Assembly (NCBI RefSeq): GCF_000479005.1
Contig: NZ_AWXC01000008.1
Coordinates: 62,001 to 126,000 of the forward strand
Reading direction: 5' to 3'
Source of the DNA: Prevotella sp. BV3P1
GTDB lineage: Bacteria > Bacteroidota > Bacteroidia > Bacteroidales > Bacteroidaceae
Length of the DNA: 64,000 nucleotides
Below are positions 23,461 through 33,428 of the stretch, in pieces. Within the stretch, counting starts at the first letter, position 1. Every line of letters starts with the position of its first letter. Made by a program: the position numbers and the translations under genes. The notes under the pieces are model-generated. The model searched no databases. It saw only the letters and a program-made list of their open reading frames with translations, and was not told the DNA's origin.

Positions 23461-26400
23461 ATGAATATACAAGACATTCAACAACTGTATGGAGCGTCGC
23501 CACAGGCCGGAGCGCTCCGGAAGGCACTGGAAGACAAGTCGGTGAAGACCGTTTTCCTGCAGGGGCTCATGGCTTCTGCCGCCCCCATGCTGTTCGCCGG
23601 AATGGCCAGGCAGCTGTCCAAAACCATTCTTTTCATTCTTCAGGATGCCGATGAGGCTGGCTATTTCTATCACGACCTGACGCAGACGCTTGGCAATCAG
23701 CAGGTGCTGTATTTCCCATCGTCATACCGTAGGGCCGTGAAGTATGGGCAACGGGATGCCGCCAACGAGATATTGCGCACCGAGGTGTTGTCCAAGCTGG
23801 CGGCGGGCAAGCCCCTTTACATCGTCGCCTCACCCGAATCGCTGTGCGAACTGGTGGTGTCAAAGCAAAAACTGGACGAGGGTACCATCAAGCTGAACGT
23901 GGGACAGACAGTCGACCCCATGCAACTGAAAAAAAACTTGCTGACATTTGGGTTTCAAGAGGTGGACTATGTGTACGAACCTGGGCAGTTTGCCGTGCGC
24001 GGAAGCATTGTAGACGTCTATTCATTCAGTAGTGAATGGCCTTTGCGAATCGACTTCTTTGGAGATGAGATAGATACTATTCGCACCTTTGACGTACAAG
24101 ACCAGCTGTCTAAGGACAAGCAAACGGCAATAGAAATTGTACCCCAACTGGCCAATGCGGATAGTGATAAGGTGTCGTTCCTGCACTTCTTGCCCGCCAA
24201 CGCGCTGTTGGTGATGAAAGATTTCACCTACGTTCATGACACTATCGACCGCGTTTACAATGAAGGTTTCGCATCGCAGGTGGTTCAAGAGCGCATGGAA
24301 GGAGCCACAGAGGTGGAGCAGCAGGAGATTATTCGCACGCTGCGAAGAGAACAGCAACTGATTACGGCACGACAATTCGCACACGATGTGGCTGGCTTTC
24401 AATGTATCCAGTTCGGGACGCAGCCATCCATTGCGCCACAGGCCACCATCACCTTCAGCATCACGCCGCAACCCTTGTTTCATAAGAATTTTGACTTACT
24501 GCGCAAAACTTTTGAAGACTATGCGCTCCAAGGGTATGTTTTGTACATCTTTGCCGATAGCAAGAAGCAGGTGGAGCGTCTTCGCGAGATTCTGGAAGCC
24601 ACATCCGATGCTGCCCTGCGTGACGACAATGGCGCCCCAAGAGCATCATCGCGGCTCCAAGAACCGCTCTCCTTGAAGGGCACGGGCGATGCCTCGCTGC
24701 ACGAAGGGTTTGTAGATAACAACCTGAAGATATGCTGTTTCACTGATCACCAGATATTTGAACGCTTCCATAAGTACAACCTCAAGTCGGACAAGGCGCG
24801 GGCTGGCAAGATGGCACTCACGCTCAAGGAGCTTCAGGAGATGCAGCCGGGCGACTTCATCGTGCATGTTGACTTTGGTATTGGTAAGTTTGGAGGTTTG
24901 GTGAGAGTTCCTACAGGCAATACGTATCAAGAGATGATTCGCATCATCTATCAGCGCAATGACATCGTAGACGTGTCCATCCACTCGCTGTACAAAATCT
25001 CCAAGTATCGTCGTAGCGACACTGGCGAACCTCCTCGCTTGTCTACATTGGGAACGGGTGCGTGGGAACGGCTCAAAGAGAAGGCGAAGAAGCGCATCAA
25101 GGACATCGCGCGCGACCTCATCAAGCTCTACGCTAAGCGTCGACATGAAAAGGGTTTTTCGTTTAGTGCGGATACCTTTATGCAACAAGAATTGGAAGCC
25201 AGCTTCTTATACGAGGAAACTCCAGACCAAGTGAAGGCAACGGCAGAGGTGAAAGGCGACATGGAGAAAGCACGTCCCATGGACCGTTTGGTGTGTGGCG
25301 ACGTAGGGTTTGGCAAGACAGAGGTTGCCATTCGTGCGGCGTTCAAGGCAGCTTGCGACTCCAAGCAGGTGGCAGTGCTGGTGCCAACCACGGTGCTTGC
25401 TTTCCAACACTATAAGACTTTCAAGGAACGATTACAGGGCATGCCCGTGAATGTGGACTATCTTTCCCGTGCTCGAACGGCGAAACAGTCTCATCGGGTG
25501 TTGGAGGATTTGGCGGCAGGGCGCATCGACATCATCATCGGAACGCATAAGTTGTTGGGCAAGTCGGTGAAGTGGCACGATTTAGGTCTGCTCATCATCG
25601 ATGAAGAACAGAAGTTCGGAGTGTCCACAAAGGAGAAACTTCGCAAGCTGAAGACCAACGTTGACACGCTTACCATGTCGGCAACGCCCATTCCTCGCAC
25701 CCTGCAATTCTCGTTAATGGGTGCGCGCGACATGAGTATTATGCGCACGCCGCCTCCCAATCGCTATCCCATTCACACGGAGATAGGTACGTTTGGACAC
25801 GAAATCATCACCGATGCCATCAACTTTGAGATGAGCCGAAACGGACAAGTGTATTTTGTGAACGACCGCATCTCTACGCTGTCCGAGATTGAGAAGATGA
25901 TTCTAAAATATGTACCCGATTGCCGCGTGGCGATTGGGCATGGACAGATGCCGCCCGAACAGTTGGAGAATATCTTGATAGATTTCATGAATCATGATTA
26001 CGATGTGTTGCTCTCAACCTCTATTATCGAGAATGGTATTGACATCAGTAATGCCAATACCATCATCATCAACAATGCTCATCGCGTCGGATTGTCAGAC
26101 CTTCATCAAATGAGGGGACGTGTGGGGCGAAGCAATCGCAAAGCCTTTTGCTACCTGTTGGCACCTCCTAAATCGGTTCTTACGCCCGAAGCGCGCCGAC
26201 GACTCGAAGCTTTGGAAACGTTTTCTGAATTGGGTAGCGGGTTCAACATCGCCATGCAAGACTTGGATATTCGTGGGGCAGGAAATCTGTTAGGAGCAGA
26301 ACAGAGCGGTTTCATGGAGGATTTGGGGTACGAAACGTATCAAAAAATCCTCTCACAAGCAGTTACCGAATTGCGTAATGACGAGTTCAGCGATCTGTAC

Positions 26401-26910
26401 GAAGAATCTATTGCACGTGGAGAAGTGGTATCGGGAGCCGATTTCGTGGATGATTGTGCCGTGGAGAGTGATTTGGAAATGTATTTCCCCGATAGTTATG
26501 TGCCGGGAAGCAGTGAGCGCATGTTGTTGTATCGCGAGTTGGATAGTATTGAAGATGATAACGAACTGGCGGCCTATCGGCAGCGGTTGATCGATCGTTT
26601 TGGTCCCATTCCCCACGAAGGAGAAGAACTCATGAATGTTGTTGCCTTGCGCCGCGTGGGCAAACGCTTGGGATGTGAGAAGCTTATGCTAAAACAAGGC
26701 AGAATGATTTTGCAGTTTGTCAGCAATCCCATGAGTGCATATTACAAGAGCAAGGCGTTTGATAGCGTGCTCAACTACATTGCCCAGCATGCCCGTCGCT
26801 GCGACTTAAAGGAGGTGAAGGGCAGGCGAATGCTGCATGTGAGCAACGTTTCGAGTGTTGAAGAGGGCGTGAAGATACTTAGAGAGATAGAGGGCAGCGC
26901 ATCTATGTGA
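23461..26910 (+). CDS. mfd: Transcription-repair coupling factor
   Basis: A protein of 1149 residues from ATG 23461. UvrB-like N-terminal domains come first (FLQGLMASAAPMLFAGMA; FAVRGSIVDVYSFSSEWPLRIDFFGDEIDTIRTFD). Next comes the CarD-like RNA polymerase interaction domain (LQPGDFIVHVDFGIGKFGGLVRV type, with MQPGDF). The RecG-like translocase has Walker A GDVGFGKTEVA, DEEQ box IIDEEQKFGV, SATPIPRTL, and motif VI MRGRVGRSN. The C-terminal domain closes the protein. It removes stalled RNA polymerase at lesions and recruits UvrA. Full length, no disruption seen. Confidence 0.97.
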   Translation: MNIQDIQQLYGASPQAGALRKALEDKSVKTVFLQGLMASAAPMLFAGMARQLSKTILFILQDADEAGYFYHDLTQTLGNQQVLYFPSSYRRAVKYGQRDAANEILRTEVLSKLAAGKPLYIVASPESLCELVVSKQKLDEGTIKLNVGQTVDPMQLKKNLLTFGFQEVDYVYEPGQFAVRGSIVDVYSFSSEWPLRIDFFGDEIDTIRTFDVQDQLSKDKQTAIEIVPQLANADSDKVSFLHFLPANALLVMKDFTYVHDTIDRVYNEGFASQVVQERMEGATEVEQQEIIRTLRREQQLITARQFAHDVAGFQCIQFGTQPSIAPQATITFSITPQPLFHKNFDLLRKTFEDYALQGYVLYIFADSKKQVERLREILEATSDAALRDDNGAPRASSRLQEPLSLKGTGDASLHEGFVDNNLKICCFTDHQIFERFHKYNLKSDKARAGKMALTLKELQEMQPGDFIVHVDFGIGKFGGLVRVPTGNTYQEMIRIIYQRNDIVDVSIHSLYKISKYRRSDTGEPPRLSTLGTGAWERLKEKAKKRIKDIARDLIKLYAKRRHEKGFSFSADTFMQQELEASFLYEETPDQVKATAEVKGDMEKARPMDRLVCGDVGFGKTEVAIRAAFKAACDSKQVAVLVPTTVLAFQHYKTFKERLQGMPVNVDYLSRARTAKQSHRVLEDLAAGRIDIIIGTHKLLGKSVKWHDLGLLIIDEEQKFGVSTKEKLRKLKTNVDTLTMSATPIPRTLQFSLMGARDMSIMRTPPPNRYPIHTEIGTFGHEIITDAINFEMSRNGQVYFVNDRISTLSEIEKMILKYVPDCRVAIGHGQMPPEQLENILIDFMNHDYDVLLSTSIIENGIDISNANTIIINNAHRVGLSDLHQMRGRVGRSNRKAFCYLLAPPKSVLTPEARRRLEALETFSELGSGFNIAMQDLDIRGAGNLLGAEQSGFMEDLGYETYQKILSQAVTELRNDEFSDLYEESIARGEVVSGADFVDDCAVESDLEMYFPDSYVPGSSERMLLYRELDSIEDDNELAAYRQRLIDRFGPIPHEGEELMNVVALRRVGKRLGCEKLMLKQGRMILQFVSNPMSAYYKSKAFDSVLNYIAQHARRCDLKEVKGRRMLHVSNVSSVEEGVKILREIEGSASM

Positions 26911-26924
26911 TAGATGAATGCTCC

Positions 26925-27467
26925 TTACAATTGTTCAGAAAAGTATTTCCACAAAGGAGCTATCATCAGTGCCTGCATGAAATCGCCATTCTTGAGCATT
27001 TCGAAGACTTTGGTTTTAGGCAGTAACTGAAACTCGATGTCTTCGGTCTTGTCCAAGTGTTGGCTGCTGATTGGTTCTACACCCTTTGCTAAAAAGCAGT
27101 GGCAAAGGTTGTTCATGGTGCTGGGATTGGGAGAGATGGTCATGAGTTTGCTCCATGTTCCTCCACCAAAGCCTGTCTCTTCTTGCAGTTCTCGCTTGGC
27201 AGCGTTGAGCGGTTCTTCGTCTTTTTCTATCACGCCAGCACAAATTTCATTCGACACAATGCCCAATCCGTGTCGCCATTGGCGTTCAATAATCAAGTTT
27301 CCCTCGCTGTCTTCTGCTATAACATTTACCCAATCGGGATATTCCAGCACATAGTATTCGTCATGAATAATGCCGTTTGGCAGTTTTACCTCGTCTCGAC
27401 GAGCCGTGAGCCACGGTCGCTTGATGATGTAATCAGACTTTAATGTTTTCCATTTCTCAATAGACAT
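26925..27467 (-). CDS. NUDIX hydrolase (ADP-ribose pyrophosphatase-like)
   Basis: A 180-residue protein with a canonical Nudix box at residues 78-100 (G-x5-E-x7-REL-x2-EE-x-GF, starting GVIEKDEEP), and a preceding beta-rich domain typical of ADP-ribose pyrophosphatases (YYVLEYPDWVNVIAEDSEGNLIIERQWRHG). It hydrolyses a nucleoside diphosphate linked to another moiety; the exact substrate is not determined. It overlaps the end of the upstream flavoprotein gene by 11 bp and is last in the nrd operon. Confidence 0.88.
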   Translation of the reverse strand: MSIEKWKTLKSDYIIKRPWLTARRDEVKLPNGIIHDEYYVLEYPDWVNVIAEDSEGNLIIERQWRHGLGIVSNEICAGVIEKDEEPLNAAKRELQEETGFGGGTWSKLMTISPNPSTMNNLCHCFLAKGVEPISSQHLDKTEDIEFQLLPKTKVFEMLKNGDFMQALMIAPLWKYFSEQL

Positions 27468-28716
27468 GATTTGATGTGTTTTGATGATTTGATGGCTCTT
27501 TCGCCAAACTTAGTCCCACGACATAGCCCATTGTCCATGCCGCTTGTAGGTTAAATCCCCCCGTGATGCCGTCGACATCAACCACTTCGCCTGCAAAAAA
27601 CAAATTTGGACATGCCTTGCTCTCTAACGTAGTAAGGTTGATGCTCTTCAAACTGATACCGCCACAGGTAACAAACTCTTCTTTCCAAGTACCTTTTCCT
27701 GCTACGGTGTATGTGTCGTTGGTGAGAGTTTCAGTCAACTTATGGATACTTTTGCTTCCCAACTCATTCCACTTTTGCTGAACGGAGAATCCTGCTCGCT
27801 CAATCAAATAGTTCCACAAGCGTGCGGACAACATGTAAGGGCGGACGGAGCTCAGTTGCTTTTGTGCATTCGCCATGGCGGTTTGACGTAGCGTGTCTGC
27901 AACAATTTGAGTGTTGGTGGTGTGAATCCAGTTTACTGAAACATGAAACTGATAGTCGCATTCGTTGAGTATTCGGGCGGCATAAGCCGACAATTTGAGC
28001 GTTGATGGTCCGCTCAATCCCCAATGCGTGATAAGTAGTGTGCCTTCACTTCGCAGTTTTGTGCCGGGAATGGATAGATAGACGGGGGCTACACAGGTTC
28101 CCATTAGTTCTGTAAGGCGTTGCTCTTTAATGCTGAATGTAAACAGTGAAGCACATGGCGGTTCTATTTTGTGTCCAATGTCCGACAGATATTGCAGTTG
28201 TTCCGCATGCGGTGAGCCTCCTGCCGTGATAGCTACACGGTTAAAAACCAATGGCTCTTGCCGTGCGAAATACAACTTGATGTCTCCATTTTCCAATGGA
28301 GTAATCTTCTTTACACAATGCTCTGTATAGATGTTCACGCCCCATTGATGCGCCAATCCCACCAAGCAATCGATGACAGATTGTGATGTTTGTGATTGTG
28401 GAAACACGCATTGGTCAGCCTGTGTGGTGAGTTTAACCCCATTATCCTCAAACCATTGATAAGCATCTTGATAGCTAAAGACCTTAAACAAGCGTTTCAT
28501 GAGTTTGTCACCACGTGGATATGCCTGCTTCAAGTCGGTTACTTGTGCGAACGAGTTTGTGATGTTGCAACGCCCACCACCTGTCACAGCCACTTTCGCC
28601 AACACCTTTTTCCCTTTCTCAAAGATGCAGACGTTGGCATTCGGCATTTGTCTTTTGGCGGTGATGGCAGCCATGAAGCCAGCTGCCCCACCACCAATAA
28701 CGGCAATACTGAGCAT
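27457..28716 (-). CDS. NAD(P)/FAD-dependent oxidoreductase (HI0933/YhiN-like)
   Basis: A protein of 419 residues from ATG 28716; a GTG at 28728 is less likely. The N-terminal dinucleotide fold is IAVIGGGAAGFMAA, followed by VAVTGGGRCNITNS, a family signature, and FAGEVVDVDGITGGFNLQAAWTMG near the C-terminus for FAD binding. This widespread family (HI0933, BaiN/YhiN-like) has no settled physiological role. It begins 12 bp after nrdB and overlaps the NUDIX gene. Confidence 0.88.
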   Translation of the reverse strand: MLSIAVIGGGAAGFMAAITAKRQMPNANVCIFEKGKKVLAKVAVTGGGRCNITNSFAQVTDLKQAYPRGDKLMKRLFKVFSYQDAYQWFEDNGVKLTTQADQCVFPQSQTSQSVIDCLVGLAHQWGVNIYTEHCVKKITPLENGDIKLYFARQEPLVFNRVAITAGGSPHAEQLQYLSDIGHKIEPPCASLFTFSIKEQRLTELMGTCVAPVYLSIPGTKLRSEGTLLITHWGLSGPSTLKLSAYAARILNECDYQFHVSVNWIHTTNTQIVADTLRQTAMANAQKQLSSVRPYMLSARLWNYLIERAGFSVQQKWNELGSKSIHKLTETLTNDTYTVAGKGTWKEEFVTCGGISLKSINLTTLESKACPNLFFAGEVVDVDGITGGFNLQAAWTMGYVVGLSLAKEPSNHQNTSNHVY

Positions 28717-28728
28717 GTTTATTCGCAC

Positions 28729-29772
28729 TTATAGGTCGTCTTCAATGGCTGTACTCTTAGCGTATGCCGTACTTTTCGCCTCAAAGAAGTCGGTCTTTAC
28801 CATGTTCGGGTCAGAATATTGCGCTACCCATTTCATGTCTTCGGGTTCTTTTTGATTGTCCTCATACAGATAATCAAAGCCCAAGCTGTGCCAACGCAGG
28901 TTGCCCAGATAATGAATGTAGTCTGTCACCATTTGCGCATTGAGTCCTTGAATGTCGTTTCCAATCACATATTGTCCCCATGCAATCTCCTGACGAACGC
29001 CCTCTCGCATCATCTCTTCGTACACTTTCACCTTTTCGGGCGTAAACATTTCGGGCTCTTCTTTTTTCAATTCTTTGATAATGTTTCTGAACAACCACAG
29101 GTGAGTGTTCTCGTCACGGTTGATGTAGCGTATCTCTTGTGCCGATCCAGACATCTTTCCGTTGCGACTGAGATTGTAGAAAAACATAAAACCACTGTAA
29201 AAGTAGATGCCTTCCAAGATGAAATTAGCAATACAGGTCTTCATCAGTGCATACAAATCTTGCTTTTCATGAAACTCATTATAGCAATTGCCGATGAAGG
29301 TGTTGCGCCTTAACAGATGCTCATCTGTCTTCCATTGATACAGAATGTCATTGCGTTGCTCGGGGCTGCATATCGTGTCGAGCATGTAACTGTAACTCTG
29401 ACTGTGCACACACTCTTGAAAAGCCTGTATGTGCAGGCATAGGTTTACCTCGTTGGCTGTGATGTATTCGCACAGTGAAGGCAGGTTGTTGCTTTGCAGG
29501 GAATCGAGAAAAACGAGGAAACTCAATATCTTGTCGTAGGCAGTGCGCTCGGCTTTGTCCAGTCGTGGATAGTCTTTTGTGTCTTGGGTGAGGTTGATTT
29601 CTTCTGGAATCCAAAAGTTGTTCATCGCCTGCCTGTACCAGTCGCTTGCCCATTGGTATTTCATGTTGTTGAAATCATTGAGGTTGGTGGTGTTTCCCCC
29701 AATCATCCTTCTCAATCGTAGGTCTGTATCTCCGTTTGGATTAAATAGCGAATTGCGCTTTAATTGTGTCAT
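28729..29772 (-). CDS. nrdB: Ribonucleoside-diphosphate reductase beta subunit (class Ia)
   Basis: A 347-residue radical-generating subunit. Iron ligands and the radical Tyr lie in FLVFLDSLQSNN (Asp) and QECVHSQSYSYML, where ExxH precedes the conserved Tyr; a second Glu/His set is in FILEGIYFYSGF and INRDENTHLWLF. It forms the tyrosyl radical used by NrdA to reduce ribonucleotides aerobically. It follows nrdA by 96 bp; the spacer contains AT-rich repeats of AGTTTATGAGTTTT. Confidence 0.96.
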   Translation of the reverse strand: MTQLKRNSLFNPNGDTDLRLRRMIGGNTTNLNDFNNMKYQWASDWYRQAMNNFWIPEEINLTQDTKDYPRLDKAERTAYDKILSFLVFLDSLQSNNLPSLCEYITANEVNLCLHIQAFQECVHSQSYSYMLDTICSPEQRNDILYQWKTDEHLLRRNTFIGNCYNEFHEKQDLYALMKTCIANFILEGIYFYSGFMFFYNLSRNGKMSGSAQEIRYINRDENTHLWLFRNIIKELKKEEPEMFTPEKVKVYEEMMREGVRQEIAWGQYVIGNDIQGLNAQMVTDYIHYLGNLRWHSLGFDYLYEDNQKEPEDMKWVAQYSDPNMVKTDFFEAKSTAYAKSTAIEDDL

Positions 29773-29868
29773 GTTTTTATTAGTTTATGAGTTTTTTAGT
29801 TTTTTAGTTTATGAGTTTTGGCTTGCTTTTTACCTCACCAATTGTCATCACATCAATCTTTTTCGGCC

Positions 29869-32388
29869 TTATGAGGCGCAGCTTTCACACTCTTCCACCT
29901 CTAACGATTTGCTTCGGATATAGTAGATGGTTTTCACACCGCAGTGCCATGCCAAGGTGTACAGTCCCAACAGTTGCCGCATGGTATAATTATTGGTGAT
30001 GTATAGGTTGACACTTTGTGCTTGGTCAATATGCTTCTGTCTTATTCCTGCGGCTCTCATGCTCCACGATTGGTCTATCAGGTATGCGCTTTTGTATACC
30101 CAATAGGTTTTATCTGATAGGCTTGGAGCTACTCGGGGCAACATGGCACCTTTCTTTTCTTCCAAGAAGAACCGTTTCATTACAGGGTCTACGCCTGCCG
30201 TGGTGGCTGCGATGATGCTTGTGCTGCTGGTTGGTGCGATGGCTAAGAGGTAGGCGTTGCGCATGCCCTGCTGACTTACTTTCTTGGCAAGTGCTTTCCA
30301 TTGGGGCGATGTATATTGTCGCTTGGTGAAGTATTCGCCTGTTTGCCAGTCGCTACCTTCAAAGTATTTGTAGCTTCCCTTTTGTTTTGCAATGTCCGAA
30401 CTGGCTTCAATAGCCAGACGATTGATGCGCTCAAACACTTTGTCTACGAACGACAGATGCTCTTCGCTTTCCCATTTGATGCCCCTTATGGCCAGTGCAT
30501 GATGATAACCACTCACGCCCAAGCCGATGCTTCGATAGGTGCGGTTGGTGATTTTTGCGAAAGGAAGAGGGTAAAAGTTCAAGTCTATCACATTATCCAA
30601 GGCTCTTACCACGCTTGATACCACCTCTCTCATCTCTGTTTCGTCTTCCAGTTTTAGGTGTCCCAACGACAAGCTGGCAAGGTTGCACACCACGAAGTCG
30701 CCCGGTTTCACGGTCCTTACCACTACGGTGTCGCCCTCTTCGGTGCGTATCTCGTTAGACACTTCCTCTATCTGCGACATGTTTTGTGCTATCTCCGTGC
30801 AGAGGTTAGAGCAGTAAATGATGCCTTTGTGGTGGTTGGGGTTGGCCCTGTTCACCGTGTCTCTGTTAAAGGTGAAGGGAGTACCCGTCTCCACAGCCGA
30901 TTTAAGGATAAGTCTGACAATCTCTTTTATAGACATAACTCTTCGTGAAATGTTGCTGTCATGCACGCAATCCCAATAGCGTTTCTCCCATTCCTCACCA
31001 TAATAGTCTTCCAAGTTATACCCTTTAGCGGTCATCACCTCATTGGGACAGAACATATACCAGTCTTGGTTGAGGTTTTCTTCTGCCATTTTCCAAAACA
31101 AGTCGGGGTAACAGATGGCGGGAAAGATGTCGTGTGCCTTCATCCTGTCATCGCCATTGTTGGTGCGAAGTTGTAGGAATTCGGGTAAATCCTTATGCCA
31201 TACATCCAGATATACAGCCACCGCACCCTGTCTAACGCCTAACTGATCGACGGCAACGGCCGTGTCGTTTACCAGTTTCATCCAGCGAATAACGCCACCG
31301 GCAGCACCCTTAAAGCCTCTTATCCTGCCGCCTGCAGCGCGCACCTTACCAAAGTAGAGTCCCATGCCACCGCCAAACTTGCTCACTTGCGCAAAGTTGT
31401 CAATGCTTCGGTAGATGCCTTCCAAACTGTCGGGAACGGTATCAATGAAACAACTTGACAGTTGGTGAAACGGCTTGCGCGCATTGGAAAGGGTGGGGGT
31501 TGCCATGGTTACTTGCAGCTTGCTCAGCATGTTGTAAAAGCGTTGCACCCACATCATGCGGTCTTGTGGCTCGTTCATTGCCAGATGCAAGGCTATTCCC
31601 AAGAACATTTCTTGCACACTTTCAATGGGATTGTTGTCAAAATTACGAATCACATAGCGTTTAATGAGCAGTTCCAGTCCCGAATAGTTGAGCAAGTGGT
31701 TGCGACTGGCATCCATAAATGTTGCCGCTTGTTCTATTTCGGCTTTGCTGTATTGTTGCAAGATATATGCGCCATAAAGATTCCTGTCTGTCAAGAACTT
31801 CAGCTTGTCATACAGAGACATCAGTCCCTCGCTGTCTTCAAAGCGTGCGATGCGTTTGTTGAGTTGGTAATTGAGCAGTCGGGCCGCGATGAATTCCCAT
31901 TCGGGAGCCTCTTGCGTGGTAAGCTCCACCGCTGCCTTGATAAGCGCGTTCATGCGTTCGGTGGCAGTCATACCAGCTTTGCTGAAGCTGGCATACTTGT
32001 CGATGAGCAGCAATATACTATATTCTTTGTCTGTAAAGTCAGCGGCAATATGTCTCAATACCTCTGTAATGTGTTCGTCTTGCAAATCCTCGGCGATGCG
32101 CCTATAGGTACGACGTATCTCGGTTCGCTGCCATCTGAACAGGATAAAACTCTTTGCTTCGGCGTAATAACCGTTTTTCATCAGCGCCTTTTCCACCTCA
32201 TCCTGAATGCTCTCCACATTTTGCTTGATATGATTGGTACAAACAATATCTTCTACCGATTGTACCATTTGGTAGATAGTGGCATCGTCTATCTCGTGTT
32301 TCGTACTGATAAAGCTCTTCTTGATGGCCGTAGCAATCTTCTCTTTGTCATATTGCTCGGTTGAGCCGTTACGCTTAGTAATATCCAT
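29869..32388 (-). CDS. nrdA: Ribonucleoside-diphosphate reductase alpha subunit (class Ia)
   Basis: An 839-residue catalytic subunit. The N-terminal ATP-cone (ITKRNGSTEQYDKEKIATAIKKSF) provides allosteric activity control. The catalytic barrel contains QLSSCFIDTVPDS (redox Cys), NLCTEI (thiyl and second Cys region), and a C-terminal redox pair CESCAS. Promoter box at 32431-32438. It heads a four-gene operon with nrdB, a flavoprotein and a NUDIX hydrolase. The 300-residue open frame on the opposite strand is a shadow. Confidence 0.97.
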   Translation of the reverse strand: MDITKRNGSTEQYDKEKIATAIKKSFISTKHEIDDATIYQMVQSVEDIVCTNHIKQNVESIQDEVEKALMKNGYYAEAKSFILFRWQRTEIRRTYRRIAEDLQDEHITEVLRHIAADFTDKEYSILLLIDKYASFSKAGMTATERMNALIKAAVELTTQEAPEWEFIAARLLNYQLNKRIARFEDSEGLMSLYDKLKFLTDRNLYGAYILQQYSKAEIEQAATFMDASRNHLLNYSGLELLIKRYVIRNFDNNPIESVQEMFLGIALHLAMNEPQDRMMWVQRFYNMLSKLQVTMATPTLSNARKPFHQLSSCFIDTVPDSLEGIYRSIDNFAQVSKFGGGMGLYFGKVRAAGGRIRGFKGAAGGVIRWMKLVNDTAVAVDQLGVRQGAVAVYLDVWHKDLPEFLQLRTNNGDDRMKAHDIFPAICYPDLFWKMAEENLNQDWYMFCPNEVMTAKGYNLEDYYGEEWEKRYWDCVHDSNISRRVMSIKEIVRLILKSAVETGTPFTFNRDTVNRANPNHHKGIIYCSNLCTEIAQNMSQIEEVSNEIRTEEGDTVVVRTVKPGDFVVCNLASLSLGHLKLEDETEMREVVSSVVRALDNVIDLNFYPLPFAKITNRTYRSIGLGVSGYHHALAIRGIKWESEEHLSFVDKVFERINRLAIEASSDIAKQKGSYKYFEGSDWQTGEYFTKRQYTSPQWKALAKKVSQQGMRNAYLLAIAPTSSTSIIAATTAGVDPVMKRFFLEEKKGAMLPRVAPSLSDKTYWVYKSAYLIDQSWSMRAAGIRQKHIDQAQSVNLYITNNYTMRQLLGLYTLAWHCGVKTIYYIRSKSLEVEECESCAS

Positions 32389-32430
32389 TGATTTTTATAA
32401 TAAGAAGTAAGAGTTGTAATGTTGTTTCTG

Positions 32431-32438
32431 CAAAGTTA
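32431..32438 (-). promoter_or_regulatory. nrdA promoter -7 box (TAACTTTG)
   Basis: caaagtta on the plus strand; TAnnTTTG on the minus strand, about 43 bp upstream of the nrdA ATG. Confidence 0.65.
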
Positions 32439-32975
32439 ATGAAATGCGTCGGAAGAAAAAATTATATCTTGTAATTTTTACAGGCAAAGAGGCAGATTTG
32501 GCAACGAGAAGTGGCTTACCGATAGGGTCTTGATCTTAAAAGAAAAGTACAGTTAATAATTCTTAAACATGTTAATTAGATTCGTTTTATTTTACAAAAA
32601 TAATTCTCAAAATAGAAAAACAAGTTGCCTGTTTTGGTGCAAAAACAAAGCCTTTTCTGCTTATCTCTATCTCTTTGTCGTGTTATGTCAATGGAATAGA
32701 GCGGTTATTGCATTGAGTTTGCCGTGTTATCTACATGCTTTTGCGTGCTTATTTGCACCAAAAATGGAGGTTTGAGCATCAAAAAGGTCGTGTTTTATGC
32801 TCATTTTGGGAAGGTGTTATTATGGCTTTTCACTATAACGAATTGATTGATAAGAAGATAAGAAAATGCTCAAATGCTTCCCATATTTTAGCTGATGAGG
32901 TTGCGGCGTTGCTAAAATGCGCAGCATTTTTGTTAAAAACGTTGCCTGATATTTTGTCAGCTCTGTCATTTTTTG

Positions 32976-32983
32976 TAATTTTG
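32976..32983 (+). promoter_or_regulatory. Menaquinone operon promoter -7 box (TAATTTTG)
   Basis: TAnnTTTG match 25 bp before the first men gene. No other promoter box is needed before menE, since all six genes overlap or nearly abut. Confidence 0.65.
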
Positions 32984-33008
32984 GAATAAATAAGAAACGA
33001 ATGCGACC

Positions 33009-33428
33009 ATGGATATAGAAAAAATGAAAGATATGATGGCGTGTCGCGACGGACTGTCAAATACGCTTGGTATGGAGTTTGTGTCCACTCCCGAGCCAGA
33101 TACTTGTATGGCGCGAATGAAAGTGACAGACAAAAACAAGCAAATATTTGGGTTCCTAAGTGGTGGGGCCACCTTGGCTTTGGCTGAAAATCTGGCTGGA
33201 GTGGGGAGCATGGCTCTTTGCCCCGACAACATTTGCGTAGGCATCAACGTGAGCGGCAACCATGTGCGAACGGTGATGGAGGGCGAAACAGTAACGGCGT
33301 TTGGCCGACTACAACATCAAGGGGCAACGTTGCACCAATGGCACATCGAGATAAAAAACGAGCAAGAAGAACTCATCTCAACCGTACAGGTTACCAATTA
33401 TGTGATGAACAGGCCCAAGAATGATTAG
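33009..33428 (+). CDS. menI: Hotdog-fold thioesterase, probable DHNA-CoA hydrolase
   Basis: A 139-residue PaaI/MenI-type hotdog thioesterase: FGFLSGGATLALAENLAGVGSMAL contains the helix with the catalytic acid, followed by GINVSGNHVRTVMEGE. It lies first in the menaquinone operon and overlaps the isochorismate synthase gene by 8 bp, so hydrolysis of 1,4-dihydroxy-2-naphthoyl-CoA is the likely role. The family is certain; the substrate rests on context. Confidence 0.82.
   Translation: MDIEKMKDMMACRDGLSNTLGMEFVSTPEPDTCMARMKVTDKNKQIFGFLSGGATLALAENLAGVGSMALCPDNICVGINVSGNHVRTVMEGETVTAFGRLQHQGATLHQWHIEIKNEQEELISTVQVTNYVMNRPKND

Larger units (their letters stand above)
32389..33008. other. AT-rich intergenic region between nrdA and the men operon
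   Basis: No convincing gene. It contains the divergent promoters at 32431-32438 (minus) and 32976-32983 (plus). The middle part has an ACATGCTTTTGCGTGC motif (near 32730) and other short words shared with the long spacers at 13839, 40266 and 57057, and looks like decayed repeat DNA. Confidence 0.4.

Noticed and set aside
31462..32364. 300-residue open frame antisense to nrdA
   Set aside because: Fully contained in nrdA on the other strand, with composition typical of a shadow frame.
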